DNA of 64,000 nucleotides, taken from assembly GCF_011634835.1 (NCBI RefSeq), contig NZ_SIRP01000001.1, positions 2,046,034 to 2,110,033 on the forward strand. Reading direction: 5' to 3'. This document shows positions 53,804 through 62,677 of this stretch, in pieces. This DNA is from Isoptericola sp. BMS4. Lineage in GTDB: Bacteria; Actinomycetota; Actinomycetes; Actinomycetales; Cellulomonadaceae. The translations under genes and the position numbers were made by a program. Position 1 is the stretch's first letter; every line of letters starts with the position of its first letter. The notes beneath the pieces are model-generated. The model had not been told where the DNA came from, did no database searches, and saw nothing but the letters and a program-made list of their open reading frames with translations.

Positions 53804-54787
53804 TCAGCTCACCCGCACTCGGGGGTCGAGAACGACGACGGCGATGTCCGCGAGGATGGCGCCGAACGCGGTGATCACGGCACCGAAGGCCGCGACGGCG
53901 ACGACGCCGTGGATGTCGTTCTTCGTGATCGTCTCGATGAAGTACTGCCCCATGCCCTTCCACGCGAAGATCGACTCGGTGAGCACCGCGCCGGTGAAGA
54001 CGGCGGGGATCGAGAACGCGACCTGCGTGGTGACGGGGATGAGGGACGTGCGCAGCGCGTGCTTGCGGATGGCCTGCTGCTTGGTGAGGCCCTTCGCGCG
54101 GGCCATGCGCACGTAGTCGGACTTGATGTTGTCGAGCAGCAGCGAGCGCTGCAGGAAGTGGTACTGCGCGTACCCGATGAGGACCAGCGCGAGCGTCGGC
54201 AGCGCGATGTGCTGCAGCGTGTCCACGAGCACGGGGAAGAACCCGCTCACGCCGATGCTCGACGACCCGGTGACGTAGAAGACCGTGGTGCCCACGGTCT
54301 CGTTGAACGCGATCGCGAGCAGGACCAGCCCGAGCGCCGCCACGACGATCGGGATGTTCATGGTGATGATCGACGTGCCCTGGGCGATGCGGTCGCCGAG
54401 CCGGTACTGCCGCGACGCGCTGTAGACGCCGAGCGCGATGCCGAGCACGGTGAGCAGGATCGTGGCGCCCAGCATGAGCTCGGCCGAGACCCACATGCGG
54501 TACGCGACCTGCTCGTTGACGGACTGCCCGGTGGGGCCCACTCCCCAGTCCCAGTGGAAGAGGATGCCGCTGAACCAGTGCCACCACCGCACGAGCAGCG
54601 GGGTGCCGTCGTAGAGGTCACGGGGCTCGAGCAGGTTGACGATCTGCTCCTCGCTGAGCGGCGGACGCCGGCCCACGTAGTTGGCGCGGGGGTCCAGGTA
54701 GGCCCAGGCGAGGAAGTACGTCAGGTTCGTCACCGCCACGACCATCAGGAACCAGCCTGCGGCGCGGCGAAGCACGTATCGGATCAA
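53804..54787 (-). CDS. ABC importer permease, DppB/OppB type
   Basis: A 327-residue inner-membrane permease, first gene of the transporter operon. The N-terminus RYVLRRAAGWFLMVVAVTNLTYFLA is the usual OppB start helix. A large external loop carries a Trp-rich segment (WWHWFSGILFHWDWG). The EAA loop reads YVRMARAKGLTKQQAIRKHALR, and the end matches the family (FGAILADIAVVVLDPRVRVS). The TTG at 54787 is chosen because it starts the conserved helix; an AGAGAG stretch precedes it. The 159-base upstream gap (54788-54946) should hold the operon promoter; an AT-rich patch (AAAATTGTTACC) is visible but no firm hexamers. Confidence 0.9.
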   Translation of the reverse strand: MIRYVLRRAAGWFLMVVAVTNLTYFLAWAYLDPRANYVGRRPPLSEEQIVNLLEPRDLYDGTPLLVRWWHWFSGILFHWDWGVGPTGQSVNEQVAYRMWVSAELMLGATILLTVLGIALGVYSASRQYRLGDRIAQGTSIITMNIPIVVAALGLVLLAIAFNETVGTTVFYVTGSSSIGVSGFFPVLVDTLQHIALPTLALVLIGYAQYHFLQRSLLLDNIKSDYVRMARAKGLTKQQAIRKHALRTSLIPVTTQVAFSIPAVFTGAVLTESIFAWKGMGQYFIETITKNDIHGVVAVAAFGAVITAFGAILADIAVVVLDPRVRVS

Positions 54788-54946
54788 GGTCGGTGGACTC
54801 TCTGCTGGACATCGGCGGTGCGCAGGACGCTACAACGTGATCTGCCGCACCTGAGACACAGCGCACACCGCGGGCGAAAATTGTTACCGATCCGTGCCCA
54901 GGGCAAGAAACGGTTCAACGACGCGTCGCGGGAGCGTCCTCGCTGG

Positions 54947-57403
54947 TCAGCGCACCCCGAGGACGAACGGGTGCACCGCGGCGGCGCCCGCGGCCCGCAG
55001 CAGCCGTGCGGCGACGGTGAGGGTCCATCCGGTGTCCGTGTAGTCGTCCACGAGCAGCAGGGTGCGTCCCGGCAGCCCGCGCAGGGCGGCGTCACCGAGC
55101 TGGAGCTCGAGGCGCCGCGCCACTCCCGCGAGGCGCATCGCCGAGTTGACGTCGTGGCGCCCGGGCGCCTCCTGGCCGGCCGCCGGGCCGACCGCCCCGA
55201 CGAGCGGCACGCCGAGGTAGGAGGCGAGCCCGTTCGCGAGATGGAACGTCAGCCGGGGGCGTGTCGTGGACCGCACCGCGACCACGCCCTCCACGAGGAG
55301 ACGCCGCTCGTCGCCTTCGTGGACGTCGTCCCAGTCGTCGAGCACGCGCGCGGCGGCACCGCGCAGGGCGACGGGGGTCTCGCCGTCCGGCGTCGACGGG
55401 GCGAAGAGCTCGCGCACCGGCCCGGACCAGCCGAGGCCGTCGAGGCGCGCGACCGCCCGGCCGGGCTCGGCCCGCTCGGACGCGGGGATCTTGCCGCGCT
55501 CGGCGAGGCCCAGCGTGGCCAGCCCGGACGGCCACATCTTGCGCGGCTCGACCTCGACCCCCGGGCGGTCCATCTCCGTGCGGGTGGAGGTGACGGTCTC
55601 GGGGTCCGGCGGCGGGGGCAGCGTGACCCCGTCGCACCGGTCGCAGCGGCCGCAGGCCCAGCCGTCGGGGAGCCGGGGGTCGTCGAGCTGGCGGCGCAGG
55701 AACGCCATGCGGCAGCCCGTCGTCGCGACGTAGTCGAGCATCGCCTGCTGCTCGGCGGCCCGCGTCTCCGCGACGCGCTCGTACCGCGCGGCGTCGTACG
55801 CCCACTCGCGCCCGGTGGCGACCCAGCCGCCCTGCACGCGCCGGACGGCGCCGTCGACGTCGAGCACCTTGAGCATGGTCTCGAGCCGGGACCGCTTGAG
55901 GTCCACGTGCGTCTCGAGCGCGGCCGTGGACAGCGCCTCGCCGGCGTCGGTGAGCGCGGCGAGGGTGGCCCGCACCTGCGCCTCGGCGGGGAAGGCCTGG
56001 GACCCGAACCAGTCCCAGATGGCCTTGTCCTCGTGGCCGGGCAGGAGCACGACGACGGCGTCGTCGACGCCACGGCCCGCGCGGCCCACCTGCTGGTAGT
56101 AGGAGATGGGCGAGGAGGGGGCGCCCAGGTGCACGACGAACGCCAGGTCGGGCTTGTCGAAGCCCATGCCGAGCGCCGACGTCGCCACCAGGGCCTTGAC
56201 GCGGTTCTCCTTGAGGTCGTCCTCGAGCTGCGCTCGCTGGGTGGGGTCCGTGCGTCCGGTGTAGGCGTCGACGGCGAGGCCGGCCCCCCGCAGCTGGGAG
56301 GCGACCTCCTCCGCGGCCGAGACCGTGAGGCAGTAGACGATGCCCGAGCCGTCGATCTCCTGCAGGGCCTCGACGAGCCAGGCCACGCGCGTCGGCTGGT
56401 CGCCCAGCTCCAGCACCGCCAGGTGCAGCGACTCGCGGTCCAGGCCTCCACGGAGCACGAGGACGTCGTCGCCCGAGGCCAGCGCGGCGTCCGGACCGAC
56501 GTCGGACCCCGGGGCCGGCACGGCCGCGCGCACGGCCAGCTGCTCGGCCACGTCCCGCGTGACCCGCTCGTTCGCGGTCGCCGTCGTCGCGAGCACGGGG
56601 ATCCCCGGCGGGAGGTCCGCGAGCAGGGTGCGGATGCGCCGGTAGTCGGGCCGGAAGTCGTGGCCCCAGTCGGAGATGCAGTGGGCCTCGTCGACCACGA
56701 CCAGCCCGGCGTCGGCGGCGAGCCGCGGCAGCACCTCGTCCCGGAAGGCGGGGTTGTTGAGCCGCTCGGGGGAGCACAGGAGGACGTCGACCTCGCCCGC
56801 CGCGATCTGGGCGTGCACCGACTCCCACTCCGTGACGTTCGACGAGTTGATCGTCACCGCGTGGATCCCGGCGCGCGACGCCGCGGCGATCTGGTCGCGC
56901 ATCAGGGCCAGCAGCGGCGAGACGATGACGGTGGGGCCGGCGCCGCGGGCCCGCAGCAGGCTGGTCGCCACGAAGTAGACGGCCGACTTGCCCCACCCGG
57001 TGCGCTGCACGACCAGGGCGCGGCGGTGGAACGCCACCAGCGCCTCGATGGCGGTCCACTGGTCGTCCCGCAGCTCGGCGTCGTCCCGGCCGACCAGCGC
57101 CCGCAGCGCGTCGGTGGCCTGCTCGCGCAGGGTCCCGCCCTCGCCGCCGGCCGTGTCCATGAGGCCGCGCAGCATGGCGAGCTTGGCGCGCCGGGACGCG
57201 TCGTCGTGCCCTGTCGGTCCGCTCGGCGCGGGGGAGCCGGCCGGTGCCGCGGCCGGGCCTCGTGGCGGTGCGAGGGAGGCCGGTGCCGTCCCCCCGTCGG
57301 GCTCGGGCCGGTCGGGCTCGGGGGCGACGTCGTCCGGCGGCGGGGCGTCGTCGTCCGTCGGGGCGAACACGAGGTCGGCGTACGGGTCGTCGGGGTGTGT
57401 CAC
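54947..57403 (-). CDS. RecQ-type DNA helicase with C-terminal phosphoribosyltransferase-like domain
   Basis: An 818-residue protein. After a Pro/Asp-rich N-terminal tail of about 75 residues, a RecQ helicase core runs to about residue 480: DDQWTAIEALV, Walker A RTGWGKS, SPLLALMRDQI, DEAH in VVVDEAHCISDWGHDFRPDYRRI, and ALGMGFDKPDLAFVVHLGAPSSPISYYQQVGRAGR. A RecQ-type zinc site follows (Cys in TTGCRMAFLRRQLDD and C-x2-C-x2-C in ACGRCDRC). There is no HRDC domain. The last 70 or so residues end with LLLVDDYTDTGWTLTVAARLLRAAGA, the PRPP-binding signature of phosphoribosyltransferases. GTG at 57403 is supported by a TACGAT -10 seven bases upstream; longer starts are rejected. Confidence 0.88.
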   Translation of the reverse strand: MTHPDDPYADLVFAPTDDDAPPPDDVAPEPDRPEPDGGTAPASLAPPRGPAAAPAGSPAPSGPTGHDDASRRAKLAMLRGLMDTAGGEGGTLREQATDALRALVGRDDAELRDDQWTAIEALVAFHRRALVVQRTGWGKSAVYFVATSLLRARGAGPTVIVSPLLALMRDQIAAASRAGIHAVTINSSNVTEWESVHAQIAAGEVDVLLCSPERLNNPAFRDEVLPRLAADAGLVVVDEAHCISDWGHDFRPDYRRIRTLLADLPPGIPVLATTATANERVTRDVAEQLAVRAAVPAPGSDVGPDAALASGDDVLVLRGGLDRESLHLAVLELGDQPTRVAWLVEALQEIDGSGIVYCLTVSAAEEVASQLRGAGLAVDAYTGRTDPTQRAQLEDDLKENRVKALVATSALGMGFDKPDLAFVVHLGAPSSPISYYQQVGRAGRGVDDAVVVLLPGHEDKAIWDWFGSQAFPAEAQVRATLAALTDAGEALSTAALETHVDLKRSRLETMLKVLDVDGAVRRVQGGWVATGREWAYDAARYERVAETRAAEQQAMLDYVATTGCRMAFLRRQLDDPRLPDGWACGRCDRCDGVTLPPPPDPETVTSTRTEMDRPGVEVEPRKMWPSGLATLGLAERGKIPASERAEPGRAVARLDGLGWSGPVRELFAPSTPDGETPVALRGAAARVLDDWDDVHEGDERRLLVEGVVAVRSTTRPRLTFHLANGLASYLGVPLVGAVGPAAGQEAPGRHDVNSAMRLAGVARRLELQLGDAALRGLPGRTLLLVDDYTDTGWTLTVAARLLRAAGAAAVHPFVLGVR

Positions 57404-57410
57404 ACCAGCG

Positions 57411-57416
57411 ATCGTA
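57411..57416 (-). promoter_or_regulatory. -10 hexamer TACGAT before the RecQ-type gene, probable leaderless start
   Basis: On the minus strand TACGAT ends 7 nt before the GTG start at 57403. No ribosome-binding site is present. Confidence 0.55.
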
Positions 57417-57535
57417 GGGCTCGCCGCCCACGGCCGTCCGGCGTCGTCCACAGCGCGCCGGGAGTCGTGGTGCTCGCGGGCAGGGGTGCGGCGCGGGCGC
57501 GCTCGGAGGCGTACCGCGGTGGACCGGGCGGGCGG

Positions 57536-57955
57536 TCAGCGGCCGTGCTCGCGGACGAGCGCGAGCGTCGAGGCCACCACGGCGACGACCTCGGCGCCCG
57601 CCGCGACGAGCTCCTCGGTGCCGGCGAACGTCTCCGACACCCCGTAGAAGCCGACCGTCGTCGAGAGCACGAACGCGAGCAGGGTCGCGCCGCCGAAGGC
57701 GATGCCGCCGACGAGCGGCAGCCAGTGTCGCCACCCGAGCAGCAGGACGGTCAGCACCGCCGCGGCGACGCCGTTGAGCAGGAACAGCGGGCCGACGACC
57801 GCGATGTCCGCATACCCCTGCAGCCACAGCAGCACGTGGACCACCCCGGAGGCCAGCACGCCCAGCGCGGCGACCGCGCGCCACGCGCGGGCGCCCGCCC
57901 GCCGGCCGGGCCCGGTGCCCGGTGCGGGTGGCGCGGGGGAGGTGTGCCCGACCAT
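57536..57955 (-). CDS. Small four-helix membrane protein
   Basis: A 139-residue protein with about four predicted transmembrane helices (AVAALGVLASGVVHVLLWL, VVGPLFLLNGVAAAVLTVLLL, LVGGIAFGGATLLAFVLST, and a last one through VAAGAEVVAVVASTLALV) and short polar ends. No catalytic motif is seen. Function is unknown. ATG at 57955 is used; ATG at 57964 would add three residues. The gene is divergent from the Rieske lipoprotein gene across 127 bases, which suggests shared regulation or a common role in the membrane, but nothing more. Confidence 0.72.
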   Translation of the reverse strand: MVGHTSPAPPAPGTGPGRRAGARAWRAVAALGVLASGVVHVLLWLQGYADIAVVGPLFLLNGVAAAVLTVLLLGWRHWLPLVGGIAFGGATLLAFVLSTTVGFYGVSETFAGTEELVAAGAEVVAVVASTLALVREHGR

Positions 57956-58082
57956 GATGGACATCGTGCCACCGTGCGGCCGGACCGCCACCGGCACGAC
58001 GGTGCGTCGTCGCTGTACGTGCGACGTGCCTCCCGGCTGCGGCGCGGTCGCCCGCGGTCCCGTGACAGCCCCGGAGGTGCCG

Positions 58083-58595
58083 ATGACGCCCGACCCCACG
58101 CCGCCCACCGAGCACGGCCTCGTCCCCGCGCCGGCACCCGTGTGCTCGCACGCGGGTGCCTGCGCCGCCCCGAGCCGCCGGCAGGTCCTGCGCGGGGCCG
58201 GCGCGGCGGCGGGTGCCGTCGCCGGTGCCGGGCTCCTCGCCGCGTGCACCGAGGGTCGCCAGGAACCGGGAGACGCCGCTGCCTCGGCCGAGGCGGAGGG
58301 TTCCGGCACGGTCGTGGTCGCGCTCGCGGACGTCCCGGTGGGCGGCGCCGTCGCCGCGACCGTGGGCGGCCAGGACGTCCTCGTGACCCGGACCGCCGAG
58401 GACGAGGTCCACGCCTTCAGCGCCGTGTGCACCCACGCGGGCTGCACCGTCGCGCCGGGCGAGGGGGAGCTGGTCTGCCCGTGCCACCAGTCGCGCTACG
58501 CGCTGGCGGACGCCGCGGTGCTGGGCGGGCCGGCGCCGGAGCCGCTCGCCGTGGTCGACGTCACCGTCTCGGGGCAGGACGTCGTGCTGGCGTGA
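58083..58595 (+). CDS. Tat-exported Rieske [2Fe-2S] lipoprotein
   Basis: A 170-residue exported iron-sulfur protein. The N-terminal region has a twin-arginine signal (SRRQVLRGAGAAAG) ending in a lipobox (LLAAC), so it should be exported folded and lipid-anchored. The Rieske cluster ligands are all present: C-T-H-A-G-C and C-P-C-H in LVCPCHQSRYAL. It is shorter than cytochrome bc1 Rieske subunits and lacks their helices, so it is a small stand-alone electron carrier. The ATG has GGAGGTG upstream. A CGTCGC/GCGACG repeat lies at 58008-58026. Confidence 0.87.
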   Translation: MTPDPTPPTEHGLVPAPAPVCSHAGACAAPSRRQVLRGAGAAAGAVAGAGLLAACTEGRQEPGDAAASAEAEGSGTVVVALADVPVGGAVAATVGGQDVLVTRTAEDEVHAFSAVCTHAGCTVAPGEGELVCPCHQSRYALADAAVLGGPAPEPLAVVDVTVSGQDVVLA

Positions 58596-58684
58596 CGCGG
58601 GAACCCCGCCGACGAGACGGACGGGTGGTGGCGGGGCGCCGTCCGCGCCCCGGACGGGCCCGCGGGACCGCGTCCGGTGTTCCG

Positions 58685-58690
58685 TAGACT
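58685..58690 (+). promoter_or_regulatory. -10 hexamer TAGACT before hisC, probable leaderless start
   Basis: TAGACT ends 7 nt before the GTG of hisC, the first gene of the histidine operon here. It is the same hexamer as at hisD, lspA and dnaE. Confidence 0.65.
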
Positions 58691-58697
58691 GGGCGCC

Positions 58698-59942
58698 GTG
58701 ACCACCCCGCCCACCGCCCGCGCCGCCCGGGTCGCCGCGCGGCGTGCCGACGACGTCGGGCTGCCGCTGCGCCCCGAGCTCGCTGACGAGGCGCCGTACG
58801 GCGCCCCGCAGCTCGACGTGCCGGTGCTGCTCAACGTCAACGAGAACCCGTACGCGCCGCCCGCCGACGTCGTGGCGACGATCGCCCGCGAGGTCGCCGC
58901 CGCGGCGGGCGGGCTGAACCGCTACCCCGACCGCGACTTCCCCGCGCTGCGCGCCGACCTGGCCGACTACCTCGCCGCGGAGTCGGGCGTCCGCGTCGCC
59001 CCCGAGGGCGTCTGGGCCGCGAACGGGTCCAACGAGGTGATGCTGCACCTGCTGCAGGCCTTCGGCGGCCCGGGCCGGACCGCGGTCTCCTTCGCCCCCA
59101 CGTACTCCATGTATCCCGAGTACGCCCGCGACACGCACACCCGCTGGGTCACCGCACGGCGGGCGGACGACTTCACGCTCGACGTCGGCCGCGCCGTCGC
59201 GACCATCGAGGCCGAGCAGCCGTCGGTGGTGCTGCTGGCCAGCCCGAACAACCCCACCGGCACGGCCCTGCCGGCCGCCGCCGTCGAGGCGGTCCTCGAC
59301 GCCGCCGCCCGCGTCCAGGTGCCCGACGCCCCCGAGGCGGGCGGGCGCCGCGCGGGCGCCGTCGTCGTCGTGGACGAGGCGTACGCCGAGTTCCGCCGCC
59401 CGGGCACGCCGTCCGCGCTCGAGCTCCTCGCCGACCACCCGAACCTCGCCGTGACCCGCACGATGTCCAAGGCGTTCGCCGCCGCGGGCCTGCGCCTCGG
59501 CTACCTCGCCGCCGACCCCCGCCTCGTCGACGCGCTGCGGGTGGTGCGCCTGCCGTACCACCTGTCCGCCGTCACCCAGGCGGCGGCCCGCGGCGCGCTC
59601 GCGCACCGCGACGCGCTGCTGGCGCAGGTGGCCGAGCTGCGCGCGCAGCGCGACGAGCTCGTGGCCTGGCTGCGCGGGCGGCGGCACGGCGGCCGGGAGC
59701 TGCGGGTCGCCGACACCGACGCGAACTTCGCGCTCTTCGGCACCTTCGCGGACCGGCACGCCGTCTGGCAGGGCCTGCTCGAGCGCGGGGTGCTCATCCG
59801 CGAGACCGGCCCCGCGGGATGGCTGCGCGTCTCCGTCGGGACGCCGGCCGAGAACGCCGCGTTCCGCACGGCACTGACCGAGGTGCTCGCCGAGGACGTC
59901 GCCGGAGACACCGCCCACGTCACGAACGAGCAGGAGGGCTGA
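58698..59942 (+). CDS. hisC: Histidinol-phosphate aminotransferase
   Basis: A 414-residue pyridoxal-phosphate enzyme converting imidazole-acetol phosphate to histidinol phosphate. It has [74 protein letters not shown], the Schiff-base lysine in [17 protein letters not shown], and [13 protein letters not shown] at the end. GTG at 58698 is fixed by the -10 seven bases upstream. The stop overlaps hisB (TGATG). Confidence 0.95.
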   Translation: MTTPPTARAARVAARRADDVGLPLRPELADEAPYGAPQLDVPVLLNVNENPYAPPADVVATIAREVAAAAGGLNRYPDRDFPALRADLADYLAAESGVRVAPEGVWAANGSNEVMLHLLQAFGGPGRTAVSFAPTYSMYPEYARDTHTRWVTARRADDFTLDVGRAVATIEAEQPSVVLLASPNNPTGTALPAAAVEAVLDAAARVQVPDAPEAGGRRAGAVVVVDEAYAEFRRPGTPSALELLADHPNLAVTRTMSKAFAAAGLRLGYLAADPRLVDALRVVRLPYHLSAVTQAAARGALAHRDALLAQVAELRAQRDELVAWLRGRRHGGRELRVADTDANFALFGTFADRHAVWQGLLERGVLIRETGPAGWLRVSVGTPAENAAFRTALTEVLAEDVAGDTAHVTNEQEG

Positions 59943-60550
59943 TGCAGCCAGGGACCCGGACGGCCCGGATCGAGCGGACCACCAGCGAGTCGAGCGTCGT
60001 CGTCGAGCTGGACCTCGACGGCACCGGGCGCACGGAGATCTCCACGACCGTGCCGTTCTACGACCACATGCTCACCGCGCTCGGCAAGCACTCGCTCATC
60101 GACCTCACCGTGCGCGCCACGGGCGACACCCACATCGACGCCCACCACACCGTCGAGGACGTCGCGATCGTCATCGGCGAGGCGCTGCGCCAGGCCCTCG
60201 GCGACAAGCGCGGGATCTCCCGGTTCGGCGACGCGACCGTGCCGCTCGACGAGGCCCTGGCGCTCGCCGTCGTCGACGTCTCCGGGCGGCCGTACCTGGT
60301 GCACTCCGGCGAGCCCGCCGGCCAGGAGCACCACCTCATCGGCGGGCACTTCACCGGGTCCCTGACCCGGCACGTGCTCGAGTCGATCGCTCACCACGCG
60401 GGCATCTGCCTGCACGTGCGGGTCCTCGCCGGCCGCGACCCGCACCACGTCGTCGAAGCCCAGTTCAAGGCGCTCGCGCGCGCGCTGCGCGCCGCCGTCG
60501 CCCCCGACCCGCGCGTCGAGGGCGTCCCGTCCACGAAGGGTGCGCTGTAA
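59942..60550 (+). CDS. hisB: Imidazoleglycerol-phosphate dehydratase
   Basis: A 202-residue manganese enzyme of histidine synthesis, monofunctional as in most actinobacteria. Metal-binding histidine clusters are intact: [53 protein letters not shown] and [12 protein letters not shown]. The ATG overlaps the hisC stop. The next gene starts four bases after its stop. Confidence 0.97.
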   Translation: MQPGTRTARIERTTSESSVVVELDLDGTGRTEISTTVPFYDHMLTALGKHSLIDLTVRATGDTHIDAHHTVEDVAIVIGEALRQALGDKRGISRFGDATVPLDEALALAVVDVSGRPYLVHSGEPAGQEHHLIGGHFTGSLTRHVLESIAHHAGICLHVRVLAGRDPHHVVEAQFKALARALRAAVAPDPRVEGVPSTKGAL

Positions 60551-60554
60551 CCGC

Positions 60555-61064
60555 ATGACCACCGACCCCCTGCCCGACGGCTTCGAGGTCCCGGACGACC
60601 TGTCCGGCCTCGACGGCACCCGCAAGGACCCGGAGCTGGCCGTCCTCATCACCCAGATCGCCGGTGCCGAGCCGCTGGCGGCCGCCTGCGCCGTCGCCGA
60701 GCTCGACGTCCTCGCCGTGGCGACCGACGTCGGCGCGCTCGGCGTGCTGCAGGACACCGGCGACGACGCGCCGGACCACGCGGCGGCCGCGATCTCGAAG
60801 CTCGTCGCCGGGGTGCCGCTCGTGCTCGTCACGCGGTGGGGCGAGCAGCTCACCTGCGTGCGCTACGCCGACGGCGCGGCCGACGGCGAGCTGCCGCCCG
60901 GGCTGGTGCTCGGCGGCGCCCCCGAGGTGCTCGAGGACCTGCTCACGGGCCACCTGCGGGTGGCCGACCTGACCGACGTCGTCGCGTCGAAGGACATCAG
61001 CCGGTTCAAGGCCGTGCGGATGCTGACCGGGGCGGCGCGCCGGGCCCGGAAGAACAAGAAGTGA
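60555..61064 (+). CDS. Uncharacterised protein encoded within the histidine operon
   Basis: A 169-residue acidic, soluble protein; I do not recognise the family. It has no signal peptide or membrane helix. A middle segment ([19 protein letters not shown]) looks like paired beta-strands. The C-terminus is basic and more helical ([26 protein letters not shown]). It is tightly placed: four bases after hisB, and its stop overlaps the hisH start (GTGA). Genes of this size occur between hisB and hisH in other actinobacteria, so it may serve the pathway, but no function can be given. Confidence 0.75.
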   Translation: MTTDPLPDGFEVPDDLSGLDGTRKDPELAVLITQIAGAEPLAAACAVAELDVLAVATDVGALGVLQDTGDDAPDHAAAAISKLVAGVPLVLVTRWGEQLTCVRYADGAADGELPPGLVLGGAPEVLEDLLTGHLRVADLTDVVASKDISRFKAVRMLTGAARRARKNKK

Positions 61065-61849
61065 CGGGCCAGAAGACGGGCCGGGCGACGGGCCAGGGCG
61101 TGACCGGCACGACGGACGAGGTGGCGCCGCTCCTGCCCGACGGCGGCGCGGCGGCCGAGCTCAACCCGCGCCCCGCCGCCGCGGGCACCACCGGACGGCC
61201 CCACGTCGTCGTCTTCGACTACGGCTTCGGCAACGTGCGCTCGGCCGTCCGGGCGCTGGAGCGCGTCGGCGCCGAGGTCGAGCTGACGGCGGACGTGCGG
61301 CGCGCCGGCGAGGCGACCGGCCTGGTCGTGCCCGGCGTCGGCGCGTTCGGCGCGTGCATGGCCGGCCTGCGCGCCGCCCGCGGCGACCAGGTCGTGGACC
61401 GGCGCCTCGCCGGCAACCGACCCGTGCTCGGGATCTGCGTCGGCATGCAGGTGATGTTCACCGCCGGGGTCGAGCACGGCGAGCGCTCCGAGGGCCTGGG
61501 GGAGTGGCGCGGCGTCGTCGACCGCCTCGACGCCCCCGTCGTCCCGCACATGGGCTGGTCGCCCGTGGAGGCGGCCGCCGACAGCGTGCTGTTCCGCGGC
61601 GTCGAGGAGGAGCGGTTCTACTTCGTGCACTCCTACGCCGCCCACGAGTTCCCCCAGGGGCACGACGAGGCCGCCGACCCGCGCTACACCCCGCCGCGCG
61701 TCACCTGGGCGCGGCACGGCGACGGCCGGGCCGCGGCGCGCTTCGTGGCCGCCGTCGAGGACGGCCCGCTGTCCGCGACGCAGTTCCACCCGGAGAAGTC
61801 CGGCGACGCCGGCGCGACCCTGCTGGAGAACTGGGTCCGCTCGCTGTGA
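61061..61849 (+). CDS. hisH: Imidazole glycerol phosphate synthase glutaminase subunit
   Basis: The glutamine amidotransferase partner of HisF; 262 residues, longer than usual. The catalytic triad is visible: Cys in [11 protein letters not shown] and His/Glu in TQFHPEKSG. Other markers are [34 protein letters not shown] and [10 protein letters not shown]. About 45 residues of Gly/Thr/Ala-rich sequence precede the domain (GTG at 61061), so the N-terminus is extended or a later start is used; the GTGA overlap with the previous gene favours the early start. HisF is not in the window. Confidence 0.93.
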   Translation: MTGQKTGRATGQGVTGTTDEVAPLLPDGGAAAELNPRPAAAGTTGRPHVVVFDYGFGNVRSAVRALERVGAEVELTADVRRAGEATGLVVPGVGAFGACMAGLRAARGDQVVDRRLAGNRPVLGICVGMQVMFTAGVEHGERSEGLGEWRGVVDRLDAPVVPHMGWSPVEAAADSVLFRGVEEERFYFVHSYAAHEFPQGHDEAADPRYTPPRVTWARHGDGRAAARFVAAVEDGPLSATQFHPEKSGDAGATLLENWVRSL

Positions 61850-61945
61850 CGCAGTCCCGCCATGACGCAGCGCCGTGACGCTTCCCGACCACCACGACCC
61901 GCGCGGCACCGCGCCGGGCCCACCCGCGATGCTGGAGACACACCG

Positions 61946-62677
61946 ATGACCGACCGCCTCGTCCTGCTGCCCGCCGTCGACGTCGCCGACGGCCAGGCCG
62001 TCCGCCTCGTCCAGGGGGAGGCGGGCTCGGAGACGTCCTACGGCGACCCGCTGGCCGCCGCCCTCGACTGGCAGTCCGGCGGCGCCGAGTGGATCCACCT
62101 CGTGGACCTCGACGCCGCGTTCGGCCGCGGCTCCAACGCCGACCTCCTCGCCCGCGTCGTCGCCGAGCTCGACGTGCAGGTCGAGCTGTCCGGCGGCATC
62201 CGCGACGACGCCTCCCTGGAGCGGGCGCTGGCGACCGGCGCCCGCCGCGTGAACATCGGCACCGCCGCCCTGGAGGACCCCGAGTGGACGGCGAGGGTCA
62301 TCGCCGACCACGGCGACGCCGTCGCCGTGGGCCTCGACGTGCGCGGCACCACCCTCGCGGCCCGCGGCTGGACGAAGGAGGGCGGCGACCTGTGGGAGGT
62401 CCTCGCCCGGCTCGACGAGGCCGGGTGCGCCCGGTACGTCGTCACGGACGTCACCAAGGACGGCACCCTGCGGGGCCCCAACGTCGACCTGCTGCGCGAC
62501 GTCGCGTCGCGCACCGACGCGCACGTCGTCGCCTCCGGCGGCATCTCCTCGCTCGCGGACCTCGAGGCGCTGCGCGCGCTCGTGCCCGACGGGGTGGAGG
62601 GCGCCGTGGTGGGCAAGGCCCTCTACTCGGGCGCGTTCACCCTGCCGCAGGCGCTCGACGTCGCGGGGCGTCCGTGA
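61946..62677 (+). CDS. priA: PriA-type phosphoribosyl isomerase (HisA, possibly also TrpF)
   Basis: A 243-residue (beta/alpha)8 isomerase of histidine synthesis. It starts [22 protein letters not shown], with the catalytic Asp in PAVDV, and carries [31 protein letters not shown] and [20 protein letters not shown] with the second catalytic Asp. In actinobacteria lacking trpF this enzyme (PriA) serves both histidine and tryptophan synthesis; whether trpF is missing here cannot be judged from the window. A 96-base gap precedes it; its stop overlaps the SseB-domain gene (GTGA). Confidence 0.93.
   Translation: MTDRLVLLPAVDVADGQAVRLVQGEAGSETSYGDPLAAALDWQSGGAEWIHLVDLDAAFGRGSNADLLARVVAELDVQVELSGGIRDDASLERALATGARRVNIGTAALEDPEWTARVIADHGDAVAVGLDVRGTTLAARGWTKEGGDLWEVLARLDEAGCARYVVTDVTKDGTLRGPNVDLLRDVASRTDAHVVASGGISSLADLEALRALVPDGVEGAVVGKALYSGAFTLPQALDVAGRP

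Noticed and set aside
49006-54946. CebR/LacI-type sugar operator (TGGGAGCGCTCCCA) near the importer
   Set aside because: I looked for this cellulolytic-actinobacterial operator in the gap before the first permease gene and before the binding protein and did not see it.
53462-58687. A 1741-codon plus-strand open frame across the transporter, helicase and Rieske region
   Set aside because: It runs antisense through well-supported genes (permeases, RecQ-type helicase) and its translation has no motif. Such frames are expected where stop codons are rare.
55092-59918. A 1608-codon minus-strand open frame overlapping the RecQ-type gene and hisC
   Set aside because: It is a shifted-frame shadow of the helicase and antisense to hisC; composition is Arg/Pro/Gly-rich noise.
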